Source of the DNA: an uncultured SAR116 cluster alpha proteobacterium | GTDB lineage: Bacteria; Pseudomonadota; Alphaproteobacteria; Puniceispirillales; GCA-002684695 | Length of the DNA stretch: 64,000 nucleotides | Direction: 5' to 3' | Assembly (NCBI GenBank): GCA_902539295.1 | Contig: CACBIM010000002.1 | Location: 62,001 to 126,000 of the forward strand | In this document: positions 8,736-16,294 of the stretch, in pieces | How positions within the stretch are numbered: the first letter of the stretch is position 1 | Layout of the letters: each line of letters begins with the position of its first letter | Translations under genes and position numbers: made by a program | Notes under the pieces: model-generated | The model's input: the letters and a program-made list of their open reading frames with translations, nothing else | Told to the model about the DNA's origin: nothing | Databases searched by the model: none

Positions 8736-10042
8736 TCAGCTGCCTTTAACTGCAATCTTTTTGCAGCCCTAAAGCCATTGTCAAAGTCATTCATTATGTC
8801 TTGAACATCTTCAATACCAACTGAAAATCTAATCATATCCTCAGTAAGGCCAGCATGCTTCATAGTCTCACCATCCATCTGAGCATGTGTTGTTGATGCT
8901 GGATGAATTACAAGTGTTTTAGAATCTCCAACATTTGCGAGATTAGAAGCAAGTTTAACAGCATTTATGAATGCTTCACCTGCTTTTCTTCCACCTTTTA
9001 CTCCAAAAGCAATCATTGAACCTGCACCTTTTGGGAGCATTTTCTTTGCTATTTCATGATCAGGATGATCAGGTAAATCTGGATGAGAAACCCAAGCAAC
9101 TCCATCATGATTTGATAAGTATTCAAGCATGGACTTAGCATTTGATAAATGCTTATCCATTCTTACTGATAAAGTTTCTATACCCTGAATTATATTGAAA
9201 GCGTTAGTAGGGCTCATACATGGTCCCATATCTCTCATTCCCTCAGCTCTTGCTCTCATGGTAAATGCAACTGGACCAAATTCCTCAGAAAAAGAAAGGC
9301 CATGGTATCCTGGATAAGGCTCTGTCATGGTCGGAAATTTATCATTTTGTTGCCAATCAAATTTTCCACCTTCAACAATTATTCCACCCATAGAGGTACC
9401 ATGTCCACACATCCATTTTGTTAATGAATGGACAACGATATCTGCACCAAAATCTAAAGCTCTACACAAGTATGGTGTATTAAATGTACAGTCTACCATC
9501 AATGGAATACCAGCTTTATGAGCTATATCTGCAACTTTAGGAACATCCATAACTTCAAGACCAGGATTTCCTATAATTTCTCCGAATATCATTTTTGTAT
9601 TTGGTTTAATTGCTTTTTTAAAACCTTCTGTGTCACCTGGCTTTACGAAGGTTGTAGTAATTCCAAATCTAGGAAGGGTTAACCTTAATAAATTGACTGT
9701 ACCACCATACAATTGTGATGAAGCAACAATATGATCACCAGCATTAGCCAAAGTCATAATTGCTAAATAAACTGCGCTTTGACCTGAAGCCGTGGCAATG
9801 GCAGCTGTACCACCCTCTAAGGCACAGACTCTCTCTTCTAAAACGCCAACAGTTGGATTAGAAATCCTGCTGTAGATGTGGCCACCCTGCTCTAAATTAA
9901 ATAATGCGGCAGCATGATCAGTATCTTGGAAAACATATGATGTAGTTTGGTAGATAGGGACAGCCCTAGAGCCATAATTTTTATCAGGCTGGTGGCCACC
10001 GTGTAAACTAAGAGTATCAAATTTATAAGTGCTTGGATCCAT
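8732..10042 (-). CDS. metY: O-acetylhomoserine sulfhydrylase (MetY type)
   Basis: A PLP-dependent Cys/Met-metabolism enzyme that makes homocysteine from O-acetyl- (or O-succinyl-) homoserine and sulfide. I choose the ATG at 10042 because AAGGAGAT lies just before it; an in-frame ATG at 10081 would add 13 residues that look non-conserved. The 436-residue protein has the PLP lysine in SLTKW (Lys209), the substrate/PLP motif YSRISNPTV (57-65) and the GGTAAIATASGQSA segment (77-90). Its length fits MetY (about 430) better than MetB/MetC (about 390). The next gene upstream methylates homocysteine, so product and substrate match. It could also be annotated MetZ. Confidence 0.9.
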   Translation of the reverse strand: MDPSTYKFDTLSLHGGHQPDKNYGSRAVPIYQTTSYVFQDTDHAAALFNLEQGGHIYSRISNPTVGVLEERVCALEGGTAAIATASGQSAVYLAIMTLANAGDHIVASSQLYGGTVNLLRLTLPRFGITTTFVKPGDTEGFKKAIKPNTKMIFGEIIGNPGLEVMDVPKVADIAHKAGIPLMVDCTFNTPYLCRALDFGADIVVHSLTKWMCGHGTSMGGIIVEGGKFDWQQNDKFPTMTEPYPGYHGLSFSEEFGPVAFTMRARAEGMRDMGPCMSPTNAFNIIQGIETLSVRMDKHLSNAKSMLEYLSNHDGVAWVSHPDLPDHPDHEIAKKMLPKGAGSMIAFGVKGGRKAGEAFINAVKLASNLANVGDSKTLVIHPASTTHAQMDGETMKHAGLTEDMIRFSVGIEDVQDIMNDFDNGFRAAKRLQLKAAE

Positions 10043-10137
10043 GTAAATCTCCTTAGATTGGCAAGAAAAGAAAGAATACATTTTTTTTACAAATTTGAAA
10101 TCTTAATGTCTATAAAAAGTTTTTATTTTTAATTTCC

Positions 10138-11199
10138 TTAGACAAGACTTTTTCTTCTTCTAGTTTTTTTTCTTGTCGACTTTAATTCTTCTGATGCAAT
10201 TTGTCCCCAAGGTAGTCCTATTTCACAGCTAATCAATTTTGAGAAGTCATGTTCATTTTGAAGTTTTACCATCATTGAATTTAATTTTAATCGGTTACTT
10301 GCATTATCTCTTAAAGAATTTTTTATTGATAAAATATGCTCAGGTGTAGTACCGCAGCATCCACCGATAATATCGATGCCAATAAGTTTACATAGTAATG
10401 CGTATTTAGACATCACTTTCGGATTGCCATTGTATGTAACTTTACCATTTTTATATTCTGGAATGCCGCAATTACCTTTGGCAACGAGAAGTATTTCATT
10501 GCTTAAGTGGTCTTTAATTTCCTTCATTGAAATAAGCAATTCTGGAGGTCCAATTCCACAGTTTGCTCCAATAGCTAAAGGTTTATTTCTTCTATTATTT
10601 ATAAATTTCACAAACTCATATGGAGAAACACCCATCATTGTCTTCTTTGCTGTATCAAATGACATCGTAATAACAGCTTTCATACCAGATTTATCAGAAG
10701 CTGTAAGTGCAGCGTCAACTTCCTCTAGTGAGGACAAGGTTTCGATCCACAAAAAATCAACACCACCTTTTTTTAAAGCAATGGACTGATTGTAAAACAC
10801 GTCTATTGCCTCGCTGTAAGAGAATGTACCTCCATTAGCTTGAAAGATTTCACCTGTTGGACCAATTGAGCCACCAATCATTACATTTGATTTATTTAAA
10901 TCACTTACTGCTGCCTTAGCTAGTTTAACTGCATTGATATTAATCTCATTGAGTTTGCTATCAATACCATGAAATTTCAGTCTTAGCTCATTTGCTCCAA
11001 ATGTATTTGTAAGTATAATATTTGCGCCTACCTGAATAAATTTTCTATGCAGCTCAATTACACTTTGTGATTTTTCAATATTCCATAATTCAGGTGGGTC
11101 ACCTGCTTGTAGTCCATCATCAAAATAATTAGTACCAGTTGCACCATCTGCTATCAATATTTCGTTTTTAAAATTAATTTCATTTATAATATTTTTCAT
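10138..11199 (-). CDS. bhmT: Betaine-homocysteine S-methyltransferase-like enzyme
   Basis: This 353-residue protein is a Zn-dependent homocysteine S-methyltransferase domain. The zinc thiolates are Cys214 in GANCGIGP and Cys281-Cys282 in GGCCGTTPEH. The N-terminal motif DGATGTNYFD (19-28) is typical. It lacks the cobalamin domains of MetH, so the methyl donor is a small molecule. Glycine betaine is likeliest because of the SAM-II/SAM-V leader, which in marine alphaproteobacteria controls bhmT, and because of the betaine-demethylating genes in this window. S-methylmethionine cannot be excluded. The start ATG at 11199 is 5 bases after GGGGA within the SAM-V-like element. A lysine/arginine-rich tail (RKKTRRRK) is unusual. 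Confidence 0.85.
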   Translation of the reverse strand: MKNIINEINFKNEILIADGATGTNYFDDGLQAGDPPELWNIEKSQSVIELHRKFIQVGANIILTNTFGANELRLKFHGIDSKLNEININAVKLAKAAVSDLNKSNVMIGGSIGPTGEIFQANGGTFSYSEAIDVFYNQSIALKKGGVDFLWIETLSSLEEVDAALTASDKSGMKAVITMSFDTAKKTMMGVSPYEFVKFINNRRNKPLAIGANCGIGPPELLISMKEIKDHLSNEILLVAKGNCGIPEYKNGKVTYNGNPKVMSKYALLCKLIGIDIIGGCCGTTPEHILSIKNSLRDNASNRLKLNSMMVKLQNEHDFSKLISCEIGLPWGQIASEELKSTRKKTRRRKSLV

Positions 11200-11200
11200 A

Positions 11201-11260
11201 AATTCCCCGCTTTAGTGCTTAATTCCTAATAGGCGCACAAGTTGAAGATTAAATGCCCAC
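11201..11260 (-). promoter_or_regulatory. SAM-V-like riboswitch over the bhmT ribosome-binding site
   Basis: The transcript can form an H-type pseudoknot. P1 pairs GTGGGC (11260-11255) with GCCTAT (11234-11229). P2 pairs GTGC (11238-11235) with GCAC (11218-11215). The conserved-looking GGCATTT and CTAAAGC segments lie where SAM-V has them. The Shine-Dalgarno GGGGA (11208-11204) directly follows the P2 strand and precedes the ATG at 11199, so SAM binding should block translation. The assignment rests on topology, recalled consensus and context, not on a covariance-model search. Confidence 0.72.
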
Positions 11261-11279
11261 TTTTAAATTAAATTTTAAT

Positions 11280-11302
11280 AAAAAACCCAGCTAAAAGCTG
11301 GG
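11280..11302 (-). terminator. SAM-II-controlled intrinsic terminator of bhmT
   Basis: On the minus strand CCCAGCT (11302-11296) pairs with AGCTGGG (11292-11286) around a TTT loop, followed by six T. The strand CTTTTAGCTG (11297-11288) is the exact complement of CAGCTAAAAG (11320-11311), the 3' part of the SAM-II aptamer. Aptamer folding and terminator disruption are therefore mutually exclusive: SAM bound gives termination, SAM absent allows a 10-bp antiterminator. Confidence 0.85.
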
Positions 11303-11309
11303 CTAGAAG

Positions 11310-11361
11310 ACTTTTAGCTGAATTTTTTAAGCGCCCGCAAGCTGTTAACAAATCGGCGCAT
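11310..11361 (-). promoter_or_regulatory. SAM-II riboswitch aptamer upstream of bhmT
   Basis: The minus strand contains the SAM-II core: GCGCC (11359-11355) pairing with GGCGC (11335-11331), the GATTT loop right after the first strand, the GCTTGC segment, and the 3' conserved GCTAAAAG (11318-11311). SAM-II is a compact pseudoknot aptamer typical of alphaproteobacteria, usually before methionine genes. The 5' end matches the start point predicted from the promoter at 11366-11394. Confidence 0.85.
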
Positions 11362-11365
11362 ATTT

Positions 11366-11400
11366 ATGATAACATAGATAGTATGTGGGATCAATCCCAC
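11366..11400 (-). promoter_or_regulatory. bhmT promoter with a palindrome over the -35 element
   Basis: On the minus strand a -35-like TTGATC (11394-11389) and a -10-like TATCAT (11371-11366) are separated by exactly 17 bases, and transcription would start at about 11360. The 16-base palindrome GTGGGATTGATCCCAC (11400-11385), with 7-base arms, covers the -35 element. It is a candidate operator for an unidentified repressor acting in addition to the riboswitches. Confidence 0.55.
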
Positions 11401-11472
11401 TATTAATAAATTTTTAATTTTGTAATTTAAATAAAATTACTGGATACAACAAATAGTATCTTGATAAATAAT

Positions 11473-11490
11473 TTACACAATATGTTGTAA
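11473..11490. repeat. Imperfect palindrome before the small gene, copy 1
   Basis: TTACACAATATGTTGTAA matches its own reverse complement at 14 of 18 positions. A related element, ACACAAGGTTGTAA, recurs at 11846-11859 beyond the small gene. Both are followed by a T-rich stretch and lie a few tens of bases before a possible start codon. They may be operators or promoter parts; function unknown. The remainder of 11401-11547 is AT-rich without other recognisable features. Confidence 0.35.
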
Positions 11491-11547
11491 TATATTTTTT
11501 TATATATTAATAATTAATTAAGGGCTTATTATTTATGGAGAAATAGG

Positions 11548-11826
11548 TTGTCTTCAGAGAAAGAATTTGAAAAAAATACAAATATTTTACCTTTTCAGCA
11601 AAGAAAAGAAGAAAAGTTTAAAAGTTCAGCTATGCTTGTGGCTATAGACTTACAGAGTAATGCCCTGGGTTTATCAGAGGACGCTCTTACAAAACTGCTA
11701 GAAGATAAATTAGACGCATCTATTCTGCATGTAGAGTATCTGGATGTAGATCTACCAATGCCAAAAGACGAAATTATTCCACCCTCAGCGAATGATAACA
11801 GCCCAAAACTTCAAACAGATATTTAA
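11548..11826 (+). CDS. Small acidic protein of unknown function
   Basis: A 92-residue reading frame starts at TTG 11548, eight bases after GGAG; no in-frame ATG fits better. It contains a predicted beta-strand (SAMLVAIDL), an amphipathic helix (LSEDALTKLLEDKL) and a second strand (HVEYLDVDLP), then a proline-rich, disordered tail ending in a PPSANDN segment. This small alpha/beta core resembles no family I can name with confidence. There is no signal peptide or cysteine. Codon use looks like that of its neighbours. It stands alone between the bhmT leader and the acyltransferase. Confidence 0.6.
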   Translation: MSSEKEFEKNTNILPFQQRKEEKFKSSAMLVAIDLQSNALGLSEDALTKLLEDKLDASILHVEYLDVDLPMPKDEIIPPSANDNSPKLQTDI

Positions 11827-11845
11827 TTAATTTGTAATAAAATAT

Positions 11846-11859
11846 ACACAAGGTTGTAA
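11846..11859. repeat. Imperfect palindrome, copy 2
   Basis: ACACAAGGTTGTAA repeats the ACACAA...GTTGTAA pattern of 11473-11490 with a shorter centre, and is again followed by a T-rich run. It lies 35 bases before the ATG of a possible 48-codon reading frame and 200 bases before the acyltransferase start, and may belong to their promoter. Confidence 0.3.
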
Positions 11860-11893
11860 CATATCTTTTGTTTTTTTAAGGTGTGGGGCGCTT

Positions 11894-12040
11894 ATGTTAA
11901 AGTATATTTTTCATTTTAAAAATAAAATTAATTTTTCTAATTATTATTTCCAAAGAATTTCAAAAAAACTTCTTTTCAACAAAAAAAAGGGCATAAAAGA
12001 AAGTTTTTTTGATTTTAGCAAAATTTATAAAATTTATTAG
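11894..12040 (+). CDS. Possible 48-residue lysine/phenylalanine-rich peptide
   Basis: ATG at 11894 opens a 48-codon frame that ends at TAG 12038-12040, 17 bases before the acyltransferase start. The peptide is very basic and aromatic (many Lys, Phe, Ile, Tyr) and has no recognisable domain. GTGGGG eight bases upstream could serve as a weak ribosome-binding site. Such composition also arises by chance in AT-rich DNA, so this may be non-coding leader. Confidence 0.2.
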   Translation: MLKYIFHFKNKINFSNYYFQRISKKLLFNKKKGIKESFFDFSKIYKIY

Positions 12041-12057
12041 TTTTAAAGGGCAATAAA

Positions 12058-12933
12058 TTGGACAAAATTCTTGACCAATTAATTTTTGAAAGAGCTCCTT
12101 GGTTATTTAAAAAAGATCCTATTACACTATCCCTTAAGCTAATTATATATAAATTACTAAATTATAAAGAAACTCTCAAGGTTGCTAAAAAAATTCAATA
12201 CTTATCAAGTGAAAAATTATTGAAATTTTTGTGTAAATTGCTTGCAAGGAGAGTGACTATTTCTGGTATTAAAAATATACCATCTAGTGGATCTGCAATA
12301 GTTATATGCAATCATCCCACTGGTATAGCTGATGGTATAATGATATATCATGCAATAAATTTTGTAAGGCCTGATTTGTTTTTTTATGCAAATGCAGATG
12401 CAATAAGAATATTTCCTCAGTTATCAAAATTTATTGCACCAATACAATGGATGTCAGATAAACGAAGTCTTTCTTCAAGTAGAGAAACCTTAAAATTTAC
12501 AAAAGCGGCTTTTGATGTGGAAAGATTGGCTGTAATTTTTCCTTCTGGACGGCTTGCCTCAAGGGAAGGATTTCATTTAGTTGAACGACAATGGATGACT
12601 TCAGCTGTTTCTTTAGCAAAAAAATATAATCTTCCAGTAATTCCTATACATATTAAGGCAAGAAACTCCTTCCTTTTTTATTTATTTGATCAAATCAGCA
12701 ATTCTCTTAAAGACATAATGCTCTTTTATGAAGTTTTGAATAAGAAAAAAGTCAAATATACGATAAATATTGGAAGATCAATAAATATCAACAGCTTGCC
12801 AAATGATAATAATGAAGCAATAAAAATTTTGAAGAGTAAGGTCTTATCTCTAAATTTAAAAAATAAAAAGAAAATTTTAGATCCAATAAGAAAAATTATA
12901 AATCCTATATCTCTTAAAAAGAAAAATATTTAA
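12058..12933 (+). CDS. Lysophospholipid acyltransferase-family protein
   Basis: A PlsC-like glycerolipid acyltransferase domain fills this 291-residue protein. The catalytic motif is NHPTGIAD, with His86 and Asp92, and the acceptor-phosphate motif is FPSGRLAS, analogous to FPEGT. The N-terminal 60 residues are helical and basic. It should transfer an acyl chain to a lysolipid or lysolipid-like amine at the inner membrane. The spacing between His and Asp (five residues) fits the hemolysin-like branch used in some ornithine-lipid pathways, but the acceptor cannot be told from sequence. The start is TTG at 12058 preceded by AAAGGG. Confidence 0.8.
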   Translation: MDKILDQLIFERAPWLFKKDPITLSLKLIIYKLLNYKETLKVAKKIQYLSSEKLLKFLCKLLARRVTISGIKNIPSSGSAIVICNHPTGIADGIMIYHAINFVRPDLFFYANADAIRIFPQLSKFIAPIQWMSDKRSLSSSRETLKFTKAAFDVERLAVIFPSGRLASREGFHLVERQWMTSAVSLAKKYNLPVIPIHIKARNSFLFYLFDQISNSLKDIMLFYEVLNKKKVKYTINIGRSININSLPNDNNEAIKILKSKVLSLNLKNKKKILDPIRKIINPISLKKKNI

Positions 12934-12995
12934 TTTCCTTCATAGAAAATAATATTTTATCAATAAAAGTAATTATTTTAAGAGGGATTGCAAAT

Positions 12996-13964
12996 ATGAA
13001 AGTTGGTTTTATCGGTCTTGGAAATGTTGGAAGCAAACTAGCTAAAAATTTAATAAATAATAATTTTAGCCTTTGTGTTTTAGATTTAAATACCAGCCTA
13101 TCATCTTCCTATTTGAAAATGGGCGCTGAATGGGCAAAAAATCCAAAGGAATTGTCAATTAGTTGTGATGTAATTATAACTTGCCTCCCTTCCCCTCAGG
13201 CATGCTCAGCAGTAATGGAAGGTAGTGACGGTGTAATTGAAGGCCTCTCAGAAAGAAAAATTTGGCTTGAAATGTCAACAACAGACTTTGAGGAAGTAAG
13301 AAGAATTGGTGAACTTGTAACTATCGCTAATGGCCAACCTATGGACTGCCCTGTATCTGGTGGGTGCCATAGGGCTGCCACAGGCAATATTTCAATCTTT
13401 GCCGGAGGTGAAAGAAAAACTTTTGAAAAAGCTTTACCAGTTTTAAAAACATTAGGCAGGCAAATCTTACATACAGGTGAATTAGGAAGTGCGTCTATTC
13501 TTAAAGTGGCAACAAATTACTTGGCCACCACTAATCTTATATCAGTTTGTGAAGCACTTATTACATGTAAATCTGCAGGGCTAGACTTAAATACAACCTT
13601 TGAAGCCTTTAAAATATCATCTGGAAACTCATTTGTACATGAAACAGAAGGACAAGTAATTTTAAACGGATCAAGAGACATTAATTTCACTATGGATCTC
13701 GTTCTAAAAGACATTGGATTATTTGATGAAATAGCAAAAAAGAATAAAATTCCATTGGAAATTTCTCCTTTAATTAATCAAATTTTCAAGGATGGACAAA
13801 GTAAATATGGCCCTAGGGAGTGGTCCCCAAATATTATAAAAAGATTAGAAGACGCTACAGGTATATCTGTTTTAGCTCCTGGTTTTCCATCTGAAATTGT
13901 TGACGATGAAGAACCCCAAGAGGGCTTTGAAGTTTTACCCACGGGCCTTGAAAAGAGTAATTAA
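12996..13964 (+). CDS. 3-Hydroxyisobutyrate dehydrogenase-family oxidoreductase
   Basis: A 322-residue NAD(P)-dependent beta-hydroxyacid dehydrogenase. The Rossmann motif GFIGLGNVGSKLA is at 4-16, the substrate-binding motif CPVSGGCHRAATG at 118-130 and the catalytic Lys170 in ILKVATNYL, with Asn174 four residues on. The C-terminus extends about 25 residues beyond the usual family length and is acidic. Likely substrates are 3-hydroxyisobutyrate, tartronate semialdehyde or a related short beta-hydroxyacid. MmsA at 19813 would act next if the substrate is 3-hydroxyisobutyrate, but the two genes are not adjacent. GAGGGA precedes the ATG. Confidence 0.85.
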   Translation: MKVGFIGLGNVGSKLAKNLINNNFSLCVLDLNTSLSSSYLKMGAEWAKNPKELSISCDVIITCLPSPQACSAVMEGSDGVIEGLSERKIWLEMSTTDFEEVRRIGELVTIANGQPMDCPVSGGCHRAATGNISIFAGGERKTFEKALPVLKTLGRQILHTGELGSASILKVATNYLATTNLISVCEALITCKSAGLDLNTTFEAFKISSGNSFVHETEGQVILNGSRDINFTMDLVLKDIGLFDEIAKKNKIPLEISPLINQIFKDGQSKYGPREWSPNIIKRLEDATGISVLAPGFPSEIVDDEEPQEGFEVLPTGLEKSN

Positions 13965-13993
13965 AAAAAGGGTGACTAAAAAAAGCCACCCTT
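13963..13993 (-). terminator. Intrinsic terminator of the sugar-transporter operon
   Basis: AAGGGTG (13968-13974) pairs with CACCCTT (13987-13993), extended by two inner pairs past an A-C mismatch. Read on the minus strand it ends in a run of T, so it chiefly terminates the solute-binding-protein gene at 14019. On the plus strand there is no T run after the stem, so it is at best a weak terminator for the dehydrogenase. Confidence 0.8.
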
Positions 13994-14018
13994 CAAATTT
14001 ATCAACAACAAATTCTAA

Positions 14019-15350
14019 TTAGTTATCTGTTGCATCTTTCAAGATTTCATTTGCATCTTTGTTTAGTTGGTTAAGAGTAGACATAATATCTTCTCCATTA
14101 ATAATCGCAGCGTAAGCTTTTTCAACTTCGCCTCTAACGGAATAGTAACCAGGAACTGCAGGCTCACCTTTTCCATACTTAACCATAGATAATGATTTGT
14201 CGTACTGAGCTAAAGCATCCCTTTTTTCTTTAATCAAAGGATGATTTGCAGATGAAGTTCTAACAAAACCGTAACCACTCTCAGTTGACCATACAGCTGA
14301 ATTTTCAGTATTTGAAATATACTTCATCCACTGATATGCAGCTACCATTCTATTTGCGTCACCTGTGTTACCCATAATTAAACCACCACCGTATAGGTTA
14401 AGCACTGGCTCACCAGTAGTGTAAGACATTGGCGCAACATCCCAGTTACCATTGTAGCCTTCTTCAATAGCTTTTTGGAAATATGTAATTCCTGATGTAG
14501 ATCCAGCGGAGAACAATACAGAACCTTGCCCCAAATATTGCTGGTCTGTGTATTTGCCTCTTGCAGCAATTGCACACCCTTTACTAGACATGCCTTGAAT
14601 AAATTCCATAGCCTCAACTGATTTTGGTCCATTGAAAATGTATTTACCTGATTGATAATCAAATACATCACCGCCATGAGCAAAAACCCATGCAGCAAAA
14701 TTACTAGCATCAGTATCTATTTCATACCCGTAACTTGGCTCCTCACCCATTTTACCGCTAAAGTCTTGGTTAGTAGCAGCACAAGCTGCTTTAGCAAAAT
14801 CAGCAGGTGTCTTTGGCTCATTCAGACCAAGTTCATTCAACCAATCTTTGTTGTAATATAGAATTTCGATTGATTTACCAACTTCATGAAGTAATTTTGG
14901 ATTTCCATCAAAATAAGGTGAGTAACCAACTGTCCAATTTGCACCCCAGTCATCTTTATCAGCTTGAGTGACACCCCATTTTTTACTATTTGCCAGCATT
15001 GTTTGGTCTATAGAAGCTTTAACAATATACATATCTGCAGCAGCATTACCATAACCTCTAGCTACATCAGCAATGTCTTTAGTTCCCGCAGATGACATCA
15101 TCGCAGACTGAACTTTTCCATAGTGACCTTTGTAAACAACATTTACTTTGATTCCTGTTTCTGCCTCAAATCTTTCAGCCCTTGCTTTCATCGCATCAAG
15201 TCTTTCATCAGAATATTGAACCCAAAATTCTACTGTTTGACCAGTTGGGTCAGCATTTTCAATATCATCAGCTGTTACCGCGAAAGCTTTGCCTGAAATC
15301 AAGATTAAAGAAGCAAAAAATAATTTTATTATAATTTTTGAAAGTTTCAT
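14019..15350 (-). CDS. Sugar ABC transporter substrate-binding protein (family 1)
   Basis: A 443-residue periplasmic binding protein with a signal peptide cut near residue 24 (GKAFA/VT). Family-1 features include VEFWVQYSDERLD near the mature N-terminus, FEAETGIKVNVVYKG, the YYNKDWLNELGLNEPKTP segment and a C-terminal YYSVRGEVEKAYAAI region. It should bind a sugar or glycerol-type polyol. It follows the two permease genes after a 98-base gap of AT-rich DNA and ends at the terminator at 13963-13993. No ATPase gene lies nearby. Confidence 0.9.
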   Translation of the reverse strand: MKLSKIIIKLFFASLILISGKAFAVTADDIENADPTGQTVEFWVQYSDERLDAMKARAERFEAETGIKVNVVYKGHYGKVQSAMMSSAGTKDIADVARGYGNAAADMYIVKASIDQTMLANSKKWGVTQADKDDWGANWTVGYSPYFDGNPKLLHEVGKSIEILYYNKDWLNELGLNEPKTPADFAKAACAATNQDFSGKMGEEPSYGYEIDTDASNFAAWVFAHGGDVFDYQSGKYIFNGPKSVEAMEFIQGMSSKGCAIAARGKYTDQQYLGQGSVLFSAGSTSGITYFQKAIEEGYNGNWDVAPMSYTTGEPVLNLYGGGLIMGNTGDANRMVAAYQWMKYISNTENSAVWSTESGYGFVRTSSANHPLIKEKRDALAQYDKSLSMVKYGKGEPAVPGYYSVRGEVEKAYAAIINGEDIMSTLNQLNKDANEILKDATDN

Positions 15351-15448
15351 AACCTACCCCAGTTTTATTTAGTTAATTGATAAAGTACTAATACAAGATT
15401 TAGATTACATATTTATGTCAAATATTCTATTTCAAATATGCATTTATT

Positions 15449-16294
15449 TTATTCTTTTATACCAAAATTGGATATGCTTTCAATGAATAATCTTTGAGTG
15501 AAAAAATACAAAATTAGTATTGGCGCTATAGCGATTAAACAAGCTGCCATAAGTAAGTGAAAGTTAGGACCTACTTCTCTCACAAAGCTATATACAGAGA
15601 CGGTTACAGGATACCAATCCTCCTTTGTTAATATCAAAAGAGGCCACGCAAAACTGTTCCACGCAATGATAAAAGTGAAAAGGCCAACAGTAACAATAAT
15701 TGGCATACTCATTGGAATTACAATACGCGTTAAGAAATAAAAGTGAGACGCGCCGTCGAGTCGTGCAGCTTCCCAAAGTTCATTTGGAATTTTTTTAAAG
15801 TATTGTCTTAAAAGAAAAATAACAAAAATATTGCCCATAAAAGGGACTGTTAATCCTTGTAAGGTATTCATCCATGTAGGACCAAATGGCAACGGAATAA
15901 TTTCACCTCTAATTATCAGCAAATGAGGAAGCAAAGTGATTATCTCAGGTATCATTAAGGATAAAAGAAGCAAATAAAAAATTAGGTTTTTAAAAGGAAA
16001 TTCTATTCGAGCAAAGGAATAAGCAGCGGGAATACTTGTTAACAAAACACCAAGCACTGTAATAGTACTTATAATAATACTGTTAATTGTATATCTCTGG
16101 AAATTATTAGACGTCCAAACCTCAACATAATTTTCAAACATAGGACTTCTAGGGAAAACATATTGATTTATTGCCTCACCTGCCGTCATTAGGGAGGTCA
16201 TTATCATATAAAAGAAAGGATATATTGATATGATGAATACCAATGACAAAATGATATATGGCGCTCTAGTTTCAGAATTAAAAATTTTAGTCAT
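15449..16294 (-). CDS. Sugar ABC transporter permease (MalG type)
   Basis: This 281-residue protein has six predicted membrane helices and the EAA loop EAARLDGASHFYFLTRIVIP that docks the ATPase. I place the start at ATG 16294, inside the last codons of the preceding permease (8-base overlap). An ATG at 16321 would add nine residues and a much longer overlap. The length is normal for MalG/UgpE-type permeases. It pairs with the MalF-type protein encoded upstream. Confidence 0.88.
   Translation of the reverse strand: MTKIFNSETRAPYIILSLVFIISIYPFFYMIMTSLMTAGEAINQYVFPRSPMFENYVEVWTSNNFQRYTINSIIISTITVLGVLLTSIPAAYSFARIEFPFKNLIFYLLLLSLMIPEIITLLPHLLIIRGEIIPLPFGPTWMNTLQGLTVPFMGNIFVIFLLRQYFKKIPNELWEAARLDGASHFYFLTRIVIPMSMPIIVTVGLFTFIIAWNSFAWPLLILTKEDWYPVTVSVYSFVREVGPNFHLLMAACLIAIAPILILYFFTQRLFIESISNFGIKE

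Noticed and set aside
10043-10137. A second SAM riboswitch before the sulfhydrylase gene
   Set aside because: The gap has neither the GATTT/GCTAAA blocks of SAM-II nor any stable stem; the gene is probably read from the bhmT promoter.
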